A stretch of DNA of 60,019 nt from Ignavibacteria bacterium (GTDB lineage Bacteria; Bacteroidota; Ignavibacteria; Kapaibacteriales; UBA2268). This document shows, one piece after another, positions 27,188 to 36,100 of this stretch (the first letter of the stretch is position 1; each line of letters begins with the position of its first letter). The stretch is taken from the NCBI GenBank assembly GCA_016844745.1, contig JAERMQ010000030.1, positions 1 through 60,019 of the forward strand. Direction: 5' to 3'. The position numbers and the translations under genes are program-made. Below the pieces are notes generated by a model, which worked only from the letters and a program-made list of their open reading frames with translations, was not told the DNA's origin and searched no databases.

Positions 27188-27978
27188 TTATTGTACTTGA
27201 AACCGATTTCGGTGCAGACGGATACTATGCTGCTCAAATGAAGGGAGTTATTTTGAGGATTGCTCCCGAAGCGAAAATTATCGACCTGACTCATCAAATC
27301 GAGCCCCAGAATATTAAACAAGCCTCATTTCTACTTAAGAATGCTTACAATTACTTTCCGGATAATTCCATTTTTATTTGTGTTGTTGACCCTGGTGTTG
27401 GCTCGGAAAGAAGAGCTATAGCATTGAAAGCCAAAAACCGTTATTTTATTGGTCCTGATAATGGAATATTTAACTTTCTTTGGATTGATAATAATAATAT
27501 CGAAGCAATTCATTTAAACCGCAAAGAATATTTTTTCAATGATATATCCAACACATTTCACGGAAGGGATATATTTGCTCCGGTTGCTGCGCATTTGGCT
27601 TCTGGAGTGAAATTCCTGGATTTTGGAGAACCAATTTCAACATCCGAATTAATAAAATTACCTGAAATAATCAGCCACATCGAAGAGGATGGTTCATTAA
27701 CCGGAGAAATAATATTCATCGATGGATTCGGTAATTTGATTACTTCAATATCTTCTGAGAGAATAGAATCCACCTTCGGTAATAAAGAATTCAAGATAAT
27801 TTACCGCGTTGAAACGATTTCCGGATTTTTTCAAAATTATTTCGATGCGCTAAACGGGAAGCCTTTTGCATATATAGGTTCATCGAATCATCTGGAGATA
27901 GCTGTAAAGAATGGAAATGCTGCCCAATATTTAAATGGAAACACCGGAGATTTAATAAGAATTTCGGAACTGGAATAA
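27184..27978 (+). CDS. S-adenosyl-L-methionine hydrolase (adenosine-forming), DUF62 family
   Basis: The 264-residue protein starts IVLETDFGADGYYAAQMKGV and contains VVDPGVGSERRAIA, GPDNGIFNF and NTFHGRDIFAPVAAHLASG, signatures of the SAM hydroxide adenosyltransferase/chlorinase/fluorinase family. These hydrolyse SAM to adenosine and methionine; halogenase activity needs a rare active-site loop that I do not see. It overlaps the protease gene by 4 bp, so translation is likely coupled. Confidence 0.92.
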   Translation: MIIVLETDFGADGYYAAQMKGVILRIAPEAKIIDLTHQIEPQNIKQASFLLKNAYNYFPDNSIFICVVDPGVGSERRAIALKAKNRYFIGPDNGIFNFLWIDNNNIEAIHLNRKEYFFNDISNTFHGRDIFAPVAAHLASGVKFLDFGEPISTSELIKLPEIISHIEEDGSLTGEIIFIDGFGNLITSISSERIESTFGNKEFKIIYRVETISGFFQNYFDALNGKPFAYIGSSNHLEIAVKNGNAAQYLNGNTGDLIRISELE

Positions 27979-28025
27979 AATGATAAAAAATGAATAAATT
28001 ACTGAATATTTATTAGGAGAAAATA

Positions 28026-28700
28026 ATGCGTAAGATACATTTAATAATAATTTTCTTTATATCAATAGCAATGACTGGCTGCCCTGTTCGTTCACTTCAA
28101 TCAATTTTCAAATACCAGGATTTAATCTATAATCCCAAACTAATTGGAACATGGATATGCAATTACAAATTTGATAGTACTGAGGTTCGGGAAGTATGGT
28201 CATTTCAAAACGAGGATAGCTCTCATTATCATCTGAAAATAATATATTTGGTGAAGGATTCCATTTCGGGAAAATTTGAATACAAAGATTCTGTTAGGTT
28301 TCAGGCAAGCTACGGGAAAATCGGCACAAACTATTATTTGGATATTTTCCCTAAACCTCTCGATGAACTTTGCAATCTTAACAATAATATGTCCTTTAGG
28401 AACTATTTTATACCCACACATACTATTTATAAGTTTTCTTTCGAAAATGAATATTTTAAAGTAAAAACTTTAAGTTCGGGCTGGCTGATAAGAGCTATAG
28501 AAAAAGGAAAAATTCAAATCCCTCATTTCATTGAGGGTGTTGACTCAAAAAAAGACCCAAATTATAAAAATATGATGGCAATGAGCCATGATATCACTTT
28601 AACTGCTACTACAACCGAATTACAAAAATTCATTAAGAAAATCGAAAATGAAAAGGATGCATATGAAGATTATGAAATGGTATATGTAAAGGAAAAATAA
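28026..28700 (+). CDS. Lipoprotein of unknown function
   Basis: The 224-residue product has a lipoprotein signal ending in the lipobox MTGC (Cys at about residue 19). The body has the pattern LIGTWICNYKFDSTEVREVW, reminiscent of calycin-like or lipocalin-type small beta-barrels, and ends in a charged helix. No family is certain. TTAGGAG lies 7 nt before ATG, and the gene follows the SAM hydrolase by 47 bp. Confidence 0.7.
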   Translation: MRKIHLIIIFFISIAMTGCPVRSLQSIFKYQDLIYNPKLIGTWICNYKFDSTEVREVWSFQNEDSSHYHLKIIYLVKDSISGKFEYKDSVRFQASYGKIGTNYYLDIFPKPLDELCNLNNNMSFRNYFIPTHTIYKFSFENEYFKVKTLSSGWLIRAIEKGKIQIPHFIEGVDSKKDPNYKNMMAMSHDITLTATTTELQKFIKKIENEKDAYEDYEMVYVKEK

Positions 28701-28733
28701 TTAATTGGGGTATACAAAATAAATAGTTTTTTT

Positions 28734-28875
28734 ATATTGAGTCCAATCTAAAAACCATAAATTGAATTCCAAAGTATAACTTTGGAATTAGTAGGTCCTT
28801 GATATAACTCATTCAAAAATTCCGATTTTGGAATGTAATTATCACAAAAAATGCTTTTTTGAGTGGACTCAATAT
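28734..28875. repeat. TIR-bounded element with inner hairpin
   Basis: ATATTGAGTCCA (28734-28745) is repeated inverted at 28864-28875 with extra partial pairing outside. Inside is a hairpin with 11-bp arms AATTCCAAAGT (28765-28789). It lies between convergent genes and may end transcription from both sides, or be a small mobile element. Confidence 0.65.
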
Positions 28876-28877
28876 TT

Positions 28878-29912
28878 TTATCTGTTTCTAATTATCTGCA
28901 ATAATTTTTCTGTATATTCCGAGGAAATTTTATTTTCCAGCCTAATAACTGATTGTTCAGCCTGGTAGCGGTTACCGGAGTAATATCGCTCGGTTAAAAA
29001 GGCAAAATAGAGCAGGGCATTTCCATATTCGCCATAATAAATGAATAATCCCGTAGCAAAGAAGTTCAATGAGTTGAGTAGGAAAGCATTCGCCGAGCTT
29101 CCATATTCACCGGCATAGAATTGCCCTAATCCAGGTAGAAACGATGATAACCATTTGGCTTTTATTGGCGATTTCTTTTCGTGTTTTAAGACATCAGATA
29201 AGATTGAATCTATATTTTTTATCAATTTAGGATTATTGATATAAGAACCGAAATCTTTTATGAATTTCTTTGTTTTTGGAAAGTTTTGTTGAATAATAGA
29301 TGAAGTAATAAGAATTAATCCGGCTTCTTCCTTTAATGATTCAATTTGAATCGAATTTATTACAGTTAATAATTCAATCTGGGCATTGTCAATATTACCT
29401 TCTGCAATACTTGCTGTAACATCAGATAATTTTATTTTAGTAAGCAATGTATCATTAACGTCATAAGAACCGGCTTTCCGGAAAGCCGAATGTGCCTTCT
29501 CCCATAATCCCATTTCAATATAACATAGACCTGCTTTGTAATAAGCATTGGCAATAGTAACGACATCTTTACAAAAACAAACAACTCTTAAATATTCCGT
29601 AATTGCATCGTTATAACTACCTCGTTCATACAAGTAATCAGCAAAATCATTTGTTAATGATATATCATCCTGGCAGAATGTCATTGGCAGCGAAGTGAAG
29701 AATCCACTCCCAAAGTCCTTACTGGATTCTTCACTTCGCTGCCAATGACATTCTTGCCATTTTTCTATATTTACCTCATTCTTTTTAGCAGGAATGACAT
29801 AACAATAACTAATTGAGAATCCTACATTCAAAGTAATGGCAAAAGTTAGAAAAAACAGTTTAATAATCAAGAATTTTCCTGAGTTCCAGATGAATTTGCG
29901 AGTTAAAATCAT
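28878..29912 (-). CDS. TPR and PGLGQ-motif membrane protein, interrupted by an in-frame palindromic repeat
   Basis: An N-terminal signal-like helix is followed by TPR-like helices (FADYLYERGSYNDAITEYLR, AYYKAGLCYIEMGLWEKAHS). A C-terminal region (SFLPGLGQFYAGEYGSSANA, then FFATGLFIYYGEYGNALLYF) has two or three membrane segments of the TM2/DUF5683 kind. Residues about 52-80 (KWQECHWQRSEESSKDFGSG onward) are encoded by an 87-bp family A palindrome inserted in frame. ATG 29912 overlaps the upstream gene by 53 bp; TTG 29870, overlapping by 11 bp, gives a more usual signal peptide. It is a paralogue of the upstream gene and the last of a four-gene operon. Confidence 0.8.
   Translation of the reverse strand: MILTRKFIWNSGKFLIIKLFFLTFAITLNVGFSISYCYVIPAKKNEVNIEKWQECHWQRSEESSKDFGSGFFTSLPMTFCQDDISLTNDFADYLYERGSYNDAITEYLRVVCFCKDVVTIANAYYKAGLCYIEMGLWEKAHSAFRKAGSYDVNDTLLTKIKLSDVTASIAEGNIDNAQIELLTVINSIQIESLKEEAGLILITSSIIQQNFPKTKKFIKDFGSYINNPKLIKNIDSILSDVLKHEKKSPIKAKWLSSFLPGLGQFYAGEYGSSANAFLLNSLNFFATGLFIYYGEYGNALLYFAFLTERYYSGNRYQAEQSVIRLENKISSEYTEKLLQIIRNR
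29672..29758. repeat. Short family A palindrome inside a coding sequence
   Basis: It has 35-36-bp arms (GGCAGAATGTCATTGGCAGC then GAAGTGAAGAATCCA) around a 16-nt loop. Its length of 87 bp is a multiple of three and it contains no stop in the reading frame, so the host gene stays open. Confidence 0.9.
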
Positions 29913-30777
29913 TATTTATTTCCCTGTTGTGAATCTCTACGGAAATATAGGAGCCATATATATTTCCCAAATAAAATACGGTTCCGATGCCGGCGAATAA
30001 CCATCCTTTAACTGACTTCATTTTGTTTTCGGAAAAACCTTCATAAGCCTGCCATGTGGTAAATCCGTGCAAAAGAAATGAGAATAATCCGTCAATGGTG
30101 TTGCCGGCATATACTTTTCCTAGTCCGGGTAATATTGTTGATAATCCAGAAGCAAGATAAGGATTTTTTTCATTCAATTCTTTTCCCTTGGTAAGCAGGT
30201 TATTAAAGGAGTGATTGAAACCCGGGAATGAATCTGATTCCGAAATTTTATTTATTGCAATCTCGCTGTCCTTCCAATTTTTTAGGATTAGGTTGTTTGC
30301 AGCAATTAACAGATTGAATTTATTGGCATCTAATATGGAATCAAGATGTAGTACATCTGTATCCCGAACATCATTATCAATATATTTCTTTCGGTTTGCT
30401 ATGATATCCAAGGATTGTTCGTATCGATGTAATTCAAATTTAATATAACTGATGTTAAACAATGCCCTGTTATATAGAATACTCCTTGAACTGTCCTTTA
30501 CGAATATTGAGAATTTATCAATTGCCCTTTCATAATCCTTTCCATAAAGATGACACAATCCTATCCGAAATTTTATGCTGTCGGGGTGGGAATTATTTTG
30601 AAACAGATATCTTTCGTATTCATTTGCTGCACGGTTATATTCCCTGATATCGAATAAAAAACCGGCAAACTTTAAAATATTTTCATTGGAATTTATATTG
30701 GAGTGAGTAGAATTTTGAGCAAAAGCAGAATTAATCATTAAACAAATGAACAGTACGATATAAATTTTAACTATCAT
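29860..30777 (-). CDS. TPR and PGLGK-motif membrane protein
   Basis: The 305-residue product has a signal peptide (to AFAQ, residue 21) and TPR-like pairs (FDIREYNRAANEYERYLFQN, GLCHLYGKDYERAIDKFSIF). The C-terminal segment LSTILPGLGKVYAGNTIDGL precedes two membrane helices. The downstream gene has the same layout, so these are tandem paralogues. It overlaps yidD by 4 bp (ATGA). The role is unknown. Its place behind LolA-like and YidD genes suggests envelope biogenesis or outer-membrane assembly (inference). Confidence 0.8.
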   Translation of the reverse strand: MIVKIYIVLFICLMINSAFAQNSTHSNINSNENILKFAGFLFDIREYNRAANEYERYLFQNNSHPDSIKFRIGLCHLYGKDYERAIDKFSIFVKDSSRSILYNRALFNISYIKFELHRYEQSLDIIANRKKYIDNDVRDTDVLHLDSILDANKFNLLIAANNLILKNWKDSEIAINKISESDSFPGFNHSFNNLLTKGKELNEKNPYLASGLSTILPGLGKVYAGNTIDGLFSFLLHGFTTWQAYEGFSENKMKSVKGWLFAGIGTVFYLGNIYGSYISVEIHNREINNDFNSQIHLELRKILDY

Positions 30778-31274
30778 TTATTGAAGTAAAATAATGGTAC
30801 ATTATCAATCGCATTCTTTGTTTCAGGGTCGATTTTATAATATTTTTGGGTAAGGGTATTGCATCTGGAAAGCCGGTCTGCTGTTAGAAGAATTCCAAAG
30901 AACAAACCCCTGTTTTTAATTGACTCCAAACCAAAATTCGAGCAGCTTAAAGTAAAATTGCAGACCGGTTCATCCTGCGTTGAAATAAACAATTGATAGA
31001 ATTTGATTAAGCCAAGACCTAAAAGGCTAATTTCATTTATTTTACGTTGCTGTTGGTCAGATAAGTGAATTTCGGCAGAAGGATTTTTGTTATTTCTAAG
31101 GAGGAAATCGATATTATCTTTGGAAAATGCCTTCGATTGAAATATAATTGGAGATAAAAACAAAAGGAATATTAATGCCAATCTATTTATCCCGGTAAAA
31201 TAATTTATTGTTCTGCCGGTGGCTCGTTCGGAACATTCTCTTTTTGCAAGTATTTTATTTGATTTAACTACCAT
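30774..31274 (-). CDS. yidD: YidD-family membrane protein insertion factor with long N-terminal extension
   Basis: Residues about 88-140 match YidD: GLIKFYQLFISTQDEPVCNF, then SCSNFGLESIKNRG, then RLSRCN, keeping the family's three Cys positions. YidD proteins help YidC-dependent membrane insertion. This one is unusual: about 85 extra residues at the N terminus include a signal-like helix (LALIFLLFLSPIIFQSKAFS), so the domain may face the periplasm, unlike standard YidD. Start ATG 31274 overlaps the LolA-like gene by 7 bp; the stop overlaps the TPR gene by 4 bp. Confidence 0.85.
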   Translation of the reverse strand: MVVKSNKILAKRECSERATGRTINYFTGINRLALIFLLFLSPIIFQSKAFSKDNIDFLLRNNKNPSAEIHLSDQQQRKINEISLLGLGLIKFYQLFISTQDEPVCNFTLSCSNFGLESIKNRGLFFGILLTADRLSRCNTLTQKYYKIDPETKNAIDNVPLFYFNK

Positions 31275-31996
31275 TTTGATTCCTGAATATCAGTTCCATC
31301 AGGAATTTTAAAATTTTGAATTGAATCGGGTATTATTTTATTAAACATCTGTTTATAGAGAATAATTTTTTCTATATAATTAATATTGTTTTCACCATCA
31401 TAGATTGTAACACTCCGGGGAATCCAGCTTTCTTTTTCGATAAGAATATGATTATCGAAGAGCATTTTTTTAATAGTTCTTTCAGTTTCTTTATCTTGAA
31501 TCACAACGGAAATTAAGCGATTTTTTATAGTTTTTAATGTGAATTTTTCATGTAGTTCAGAATCCATTTTTATTGGTTCCCATTTAGTTAATAAAGTATC
31601 CCCAATTAATTGATAATCCTTCATTGAGAATCCTAAGAATTGAAGCCCAAAATCAGGTCTTAATGCCGATAGGAATGGAGATATTATGGGAATAGTAAAA
31701 GGAACTTCGGAACTGATTTTCAATCCTTTTTTTTCATCAGGATAGTATAGAACCATAAGATTGCTGTCAATTTTGACAATTTGCTTTAAAGGTTCACTCA
31801 CTTCAATGTAAACTGAAGTTGCAGAAAAATAAACAGAACCTTTTGTTTTCAACAAACTACCATTCTCTAATGATTCTCTCTCGAATTCAGCAGAAAAAGT
31901 GCTGAACGGAATTATAAATGAATCAGTATTACAAAGGCATTTATTGTAATTGATAAAAATAAAAAATAAAAGACATAATCTTATCAATAAATACAT
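31268..31996 (-). CDS. LolA-like outer-membrane lipoprotein carrier homologue
   Basis: The 242-residue product has a signal peptide (to about residue 22) and a LolA-type beta sheet: FSAEFERESLENGSLLKTKG, then KGSVYFSATSVYIEVSEPLK, VLYYPDEKKGLKI and later IPRSVTIYDGENNINYIEKI. Family members carry lipids or lipoproteins across the periplasm. It leads a four-gene overlapping operon with YidD and two TPR proteins. The promoter at 32009-32040 would leave a leader of only about 7 nt. Classic LolA function is not proven; this may be a divergent lipid carrier dedicated to the operon. Confidence 0.8.
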   Translation of the reverse strand: MYLLIRLCLLFFIFINYNKCLCNTDSFIIPFSTFSAEFERESLENGSLLKTKGSVYFSATSVYIEVSEPLKQIVKIDSNLMVLYYPDEKKGLKISSEVPFTIPIISPFLSALRPDFGLQFLGFSMKDYQLIGDTLLTKWEPIKMDSELHEKFTLKTIKNRLISVVIQDKETERTIKKMLFDNHILIEKESWIPRSVTIYDGENNINYIEKIILYKQMFNKIIPDSIQNFKIPDGTDIQESKW

Positions 31997-32008
31997 ATTG
32001 CATTAAAA

Positions 32009-32040
32009 CAAATTTATCTCAAGTCATGATGTTTAACAAA
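32009..32040 (-). promoter_or_regulatory. Bacteroidota-type promoter of the LolA-like/YidD/TPR operon
   Basis: On the minus strand TTTG (32040-32037) is followed by 20 nt and TAAATTTG (32016-32009), both exact consensus elements. The ATG at 31996 lies 13 nt beyond the -7 element. Confidence 0.75.
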
Positions 32041-32050
32041 ATATCCAGCT

Positions 32051-32124
32051 TAAAGGTAGTTCTAAAATCTGTCATTCCTGCAGATGCAGGAATGACAATG
32101 TTGTTGTTTTTAGAAGCACCTTTA
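32051..32124. repeat. Family C element
   Basis: Ends TAAAGGTAGTTCTAAAA and TTTTAGAAGCACCTTTA flank TGTCATTCCTGCAGATGCAG and GAATGACA. The same ends occur at 47674-47748. Confidence 0.8.
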
Positions 32125-32131
32125 TATCATT

Positions 32132-32575
32132 TTATTTACCTGCATAGATTAAAATTATCGATACGGTAGAACCGATTACCCAGCCTGTACAAGCCGAAGT
32201 TCGTCTGATGCTTTTGGCTTTTTTTTCATAGCAGGTTGTATAAGCGGTTGAATAATTCAAATCCTTTCCGATTAGTCTTGCCGAAGGAGTTCTCGGACTA
32301 CTTAATTCAGCAACGAGCCATCCGAAAATTCCACACAAAAATCCACCGGCTCCGTAACCAATTGCGTTGCCTTCATCTGCTCTTGCATCATCTTCGGCGA
32401 TATCGCAAATTTGCTTAAAATCTGTAGATTCCTTTTTTTTACCCCAATCGTCTTTTGACTTTTCCCAATCGGATTTGGTAGTTTGAGCAGTTAGCGGTTG
32501 AATTAAAATCAATAAGGTAATCAAAGTTGCTATGGACTTTGAAATTGGCTGAATTCGATTAAAAATAAACATCAT
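32132..32575 (-). CDS. Small secreted or membrane protein of unknown function
   Basis: The ATG pair at 32575/32572 is preceded by AGGAGAGGA and opens a signal peptide ending PLTAQ. The frame extends to 32656, but that part has no ribosome binding site and looks non-coding. The mature part has a Lys/Asp-rich segment (SDWEKSKDDWGKKKES) and two hydrophobic Gly-rich segments (GYGAGGFLCGIFGWLVAE, TGWVIGSTVSIILIYAGK), with Cys residues between. No family is recognised. The stop is preceded by a family C repeat. Confidence 0.65.
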   Translation of the reverse strand: MMFIFNRIQPISKSIATLITLLILIQPLTAQTTKSDWEKSKDDWGKKKESTDFKQICDIAEDDARADEGNAIGYGAGGFLCGIFGWLVAELSSPRTPSARLIGKDLNYSTAYTTCYEKKAKSIRRTSACTGWVIGSTVSIILIYAGK

Positions 32576-33011
32576 TCCTCTCCTGAATAGTAAATAACCT
32601 AATAATATATATTCAAGGTTTCTAAAAATGTCTCTAAATGTTAATCCTGCATTCATATGAATGACAATTTTCAGAACTCCTCTTCATCAAATTAAGTCAA
32701 AGAGTAATAATTTTTGAATATTAAAATGTCATTTTTTTTGATTATTCATCTGTTATTCTAAGAACATATCTACAATTATGAAAAAGACTAATATTCTTAC
32801 AAAATTAAGATTAATTTCTAAAATACCAAAAAATTTTTAATGGTGAATTCTGCTTATTAATTGTTGTTATTTGATTTTATTAGAACTCCCCAATGATTTT
32901 AAGTCATATTTATCAAAAAATCGTTGAATTGAAAATAATTTTTTTATCATTGCTGATTAGATGAATACTTATTATACGAAAGTAAGCACACATCAATACA
33001 AATCAATACTA

Positions 33012-33046
33012 TTTGGAACAAGATTACAAAAAAATCCTTAAATTTG
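33012..33046 (+). promoter_or_regulatory. Bacteroidota-type promoter upstream of nifJ
   Basis: TTTG (33012-33015) is followed by 23 nt and TAAATTTG (33039-33046). The rest of the 540-bp gap upstream of it (32657-33011) shows nothing recognisable. The implied leader is about 145 nt and contains the inverted repeat at 33073-33138. Confidence 0.55.
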
Positions 33047-33072
33047 CTGTTTGATTAAGATGATTTCGTTAA

Positions 33073-33138
33073 GCCGTCGGTCAAAAGTTTGAGTGTCAGT
33101 CTTTGTCAAATAACATTACAATTTATTAGACCGACAGC
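33073..33138 (+). promoter_or_regulatory. Inverted repeat in the nifJ leader
   Basis: GCCGTCGGTC (33073-33082) and GACCGACAGC (33129-33138) pair over 9 of 10 bases across a 46-nt A+T-rich loop. It ends 59 bp before the nifJ ATG. A regulator site or RNA structure are both possible. Confidence 0.4.
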
Positions 33139-33197
33139 AAAAATTAATTAAATATTGGCTAACGACTGATTACTTTGGAAAAATAAAGGATAAATTT

Positions 33198-36100
33198 ATG
33201 AAAGAGAAACAATACGTAACTATCGACGGCAACGAAGCCGCTGCCTATGTAGCTTATCGTGTAAATGAAGTTTGCGCTATATATCCTATAACACCCTCAT
33301 CGAACATGGGTGAATGGTGCGATGAATGGGCATCTAAGGGTATAAAAAATATCTGGGGAAATATCCCGAACGTAACGGAAATGCAAAGCGAAGGAGGGGC
33401 TGCCGGCGCTGTTCACGGGTCGCTTCAGGCAGGAGCATTGACGACTACTTTTACAGCAGCCCAGGGATTGCTACTGAAAATCCCGAATATGTTCAAAATT
33501 GCCGGAGAGCTTACTCCAACAGTATTTAATATAAGCGCCCGGACTCTTGCTACACATGCATTATCCATTTTCGGCGACCATAGCGATGTGATGTCTGCCC
33601 GTACAACCGGATTTTCAATGTTTGCTGCTGCATCGGTTCAGGAAGTCATGGATTTCGAATTAATCGCCCAGGCGGCAACGCTTGAATCCCGAATCCCTGT
33701 GTTAATGTTTTTCGACGGATTCCGTACATCTCATGAAGTATCGAAAATAGAAGTAATTGATGATGAAACTATGCACGAAATGATTAACGATGACCTTGTT
33801 GCTGCTCATCGGCGACGTGCACTTTCACCCGATCATCCGGTTTTAAGGGGCACTGCTCAAAATCCCGACGTTTTCTTCCAGAACCGCGAGACAGCTAATC
33901 AGTACTACACAGCAGCGCCGGATATTTTCGAAAAGATTATGAATAAATTTGCCGGATTGACCGGTCGTCAATACAAGGCATTCCAATATTTTGGTCCCGC
34001 CGATGCAGAAAGAATTGTTATTCTTATGGCTTCGGGTTGCGAAACAGCCGAGGAAACCGTCGAGTGGATGAATAACCACGGCGAAAAAGTCGGTTTATTA
34101 AAAGTAAGATTATACCGTCCATTCGATGTTAAGCGATTTATGGAATCATTACCCTCGACGGTGAAATCCATTGCTGTTCTCGACCGCACCAAAGAGCCGG
34201 GAGCAATCGGAGAACCTCTATACCAGGATGTTATTAATGCCCTTCACGAAGGTATAAATAGTAGCTTCGGGAGCCTTTCGACAATGCCCGTTATAGTTGG
34301 CGGCAGATATGGTTTATCATCCAAAGAATTCACTCCTGCAATGATTAAAGCTGTTTTTGAAAATTTGAATAATGCAAAACCAAAAAATCATTTTACAATT
34401 GGTATAAATGATGATTTAAACCATACCAGCCTTGATTATGATAAATATTTCAGTATCGAATCGGATAAAGTAGTGCGTGCTATGTTCTACGGCTTGGGTT
34501 CGGACGGAACTGTCGGTGCAAATAAAAATTCAATCAAAATTATCGGTGATGAGACAAATAATTTTGCACAAGGTTATTTCGTATATGACTCAAAGAAAGC
34601 CGGAGCCGTTACGGTTTCCCATTTACGTTTTGGTCCCGACCCGATTCGTTCAATATATTTAATCAACAATGCAAACTTCATTGCATCGCATCAAACAGTA
34701 TTTCTTGAGAGATATGATTTACTGCGGGATTTAACCGAAGGCGGAGTATTTCTTTTGAACACGCCATATAATAAAGACGATGTGTGGGACAGCATTCCAA
34801 GAACTACACAAAAAAGAATTATTGAGAAAAAAGCAAAAGTATTTTGTATTGATGCCCAGAAAGTAGCCGAAGAAAGTGGCATGGGAAGGCGTATCAATAC
34901 AATCATGCAGGTATGTTTCTTTGCAATTTCCGGAGTGCTTCCACGGGAAGAAGCAATTTCAGCGATAAAATCAACAATCAAAAAGACTTATACGCGAAAA
35001 GGCGAAGAAATGGTGCAGATGAATCTCAATGCGGTTGATAACACATTAGTGAATTTATTTGAAGTTAAAGTACCAGGGGAAGTGACAGCTACATTTGATT
35101 TATCACTTCCTGTTCCTGCTGATTCACCTGATTTCGTGAAAAGCGTCATAGGAGAAATTATCGCCGGGCGCGGGGATGATATTCCGGTTAGTATGTTCCC
35201 GCATGATGGAACATGGCCCACTGCAACAGCGCAATACGAAAGAAGAAATATAGCTTTGGAAATTCCTGTATGGGATGAATCTATTTGCATTCAGTGCGGC
35301 AAATGTCCGATGGTATGCCCCCATGCTTCAATACGTATCAAGGTATTCGATGAAAAATATTTAAACGATGCTCCTCCCAAATTCAAAACAATGAACGCAA
35401 ATGATAAGGAATGGAGCGGAATGAAATATTCAATTCAGGTTGCTCCTGAAGATTGCACCGGCTGTGGTGTCTGCGTAGAAGTTTGCCCGGTTAAAAATAA
35501 AACCAACACAGCTTTAAAGTCTTTGAACATGGCTCCTCAAGCGCCACTACGCCAGCAGGAAGCAAAAAATTGGGAATTTTTCCTCTCATTGCCTGAAATG
35601 GACAGAACTAATATTAAAGTCACATCAATTCGCCAGCAGCAGGTACAACGCCCGTTGTTTGAATTTTCCGGCGCCTGCGCCGGATGCGGAGAAACACCAT
35701 ATATCAAACTCGTTACCCAGCTTTTCGGCGATAGGGCAATAATTGCCAATGCTACCGGCTGCTCATCAATTTATGGTGCTAATCTTCCAACTACTCCCTT
35801 CTGCACTGATGACGAGGGTAGGGGACCGGCATGGAACAATTCACTGTTCGAAGATAATGCCGAATTCGGTATGGGCTATCGTCTTGCAATTGATAAGCAG
35901 TATGAAATAGCAATAGATTTATTAAATAGAAATTCTCATCAGATTGGAGAAGGATTGGTATCAGGTCTTCTTTCTGCTAATCAAATGTCGGATGCCGGAG
36001 TTCTTGAGCAACGTAATAGGGTTGTTGAACTTAAAAAGGTACTTTCATCAATGGATACTTTCGAAGCAAAGCGACTATTAACCGTAGCTGATTACCTTGT

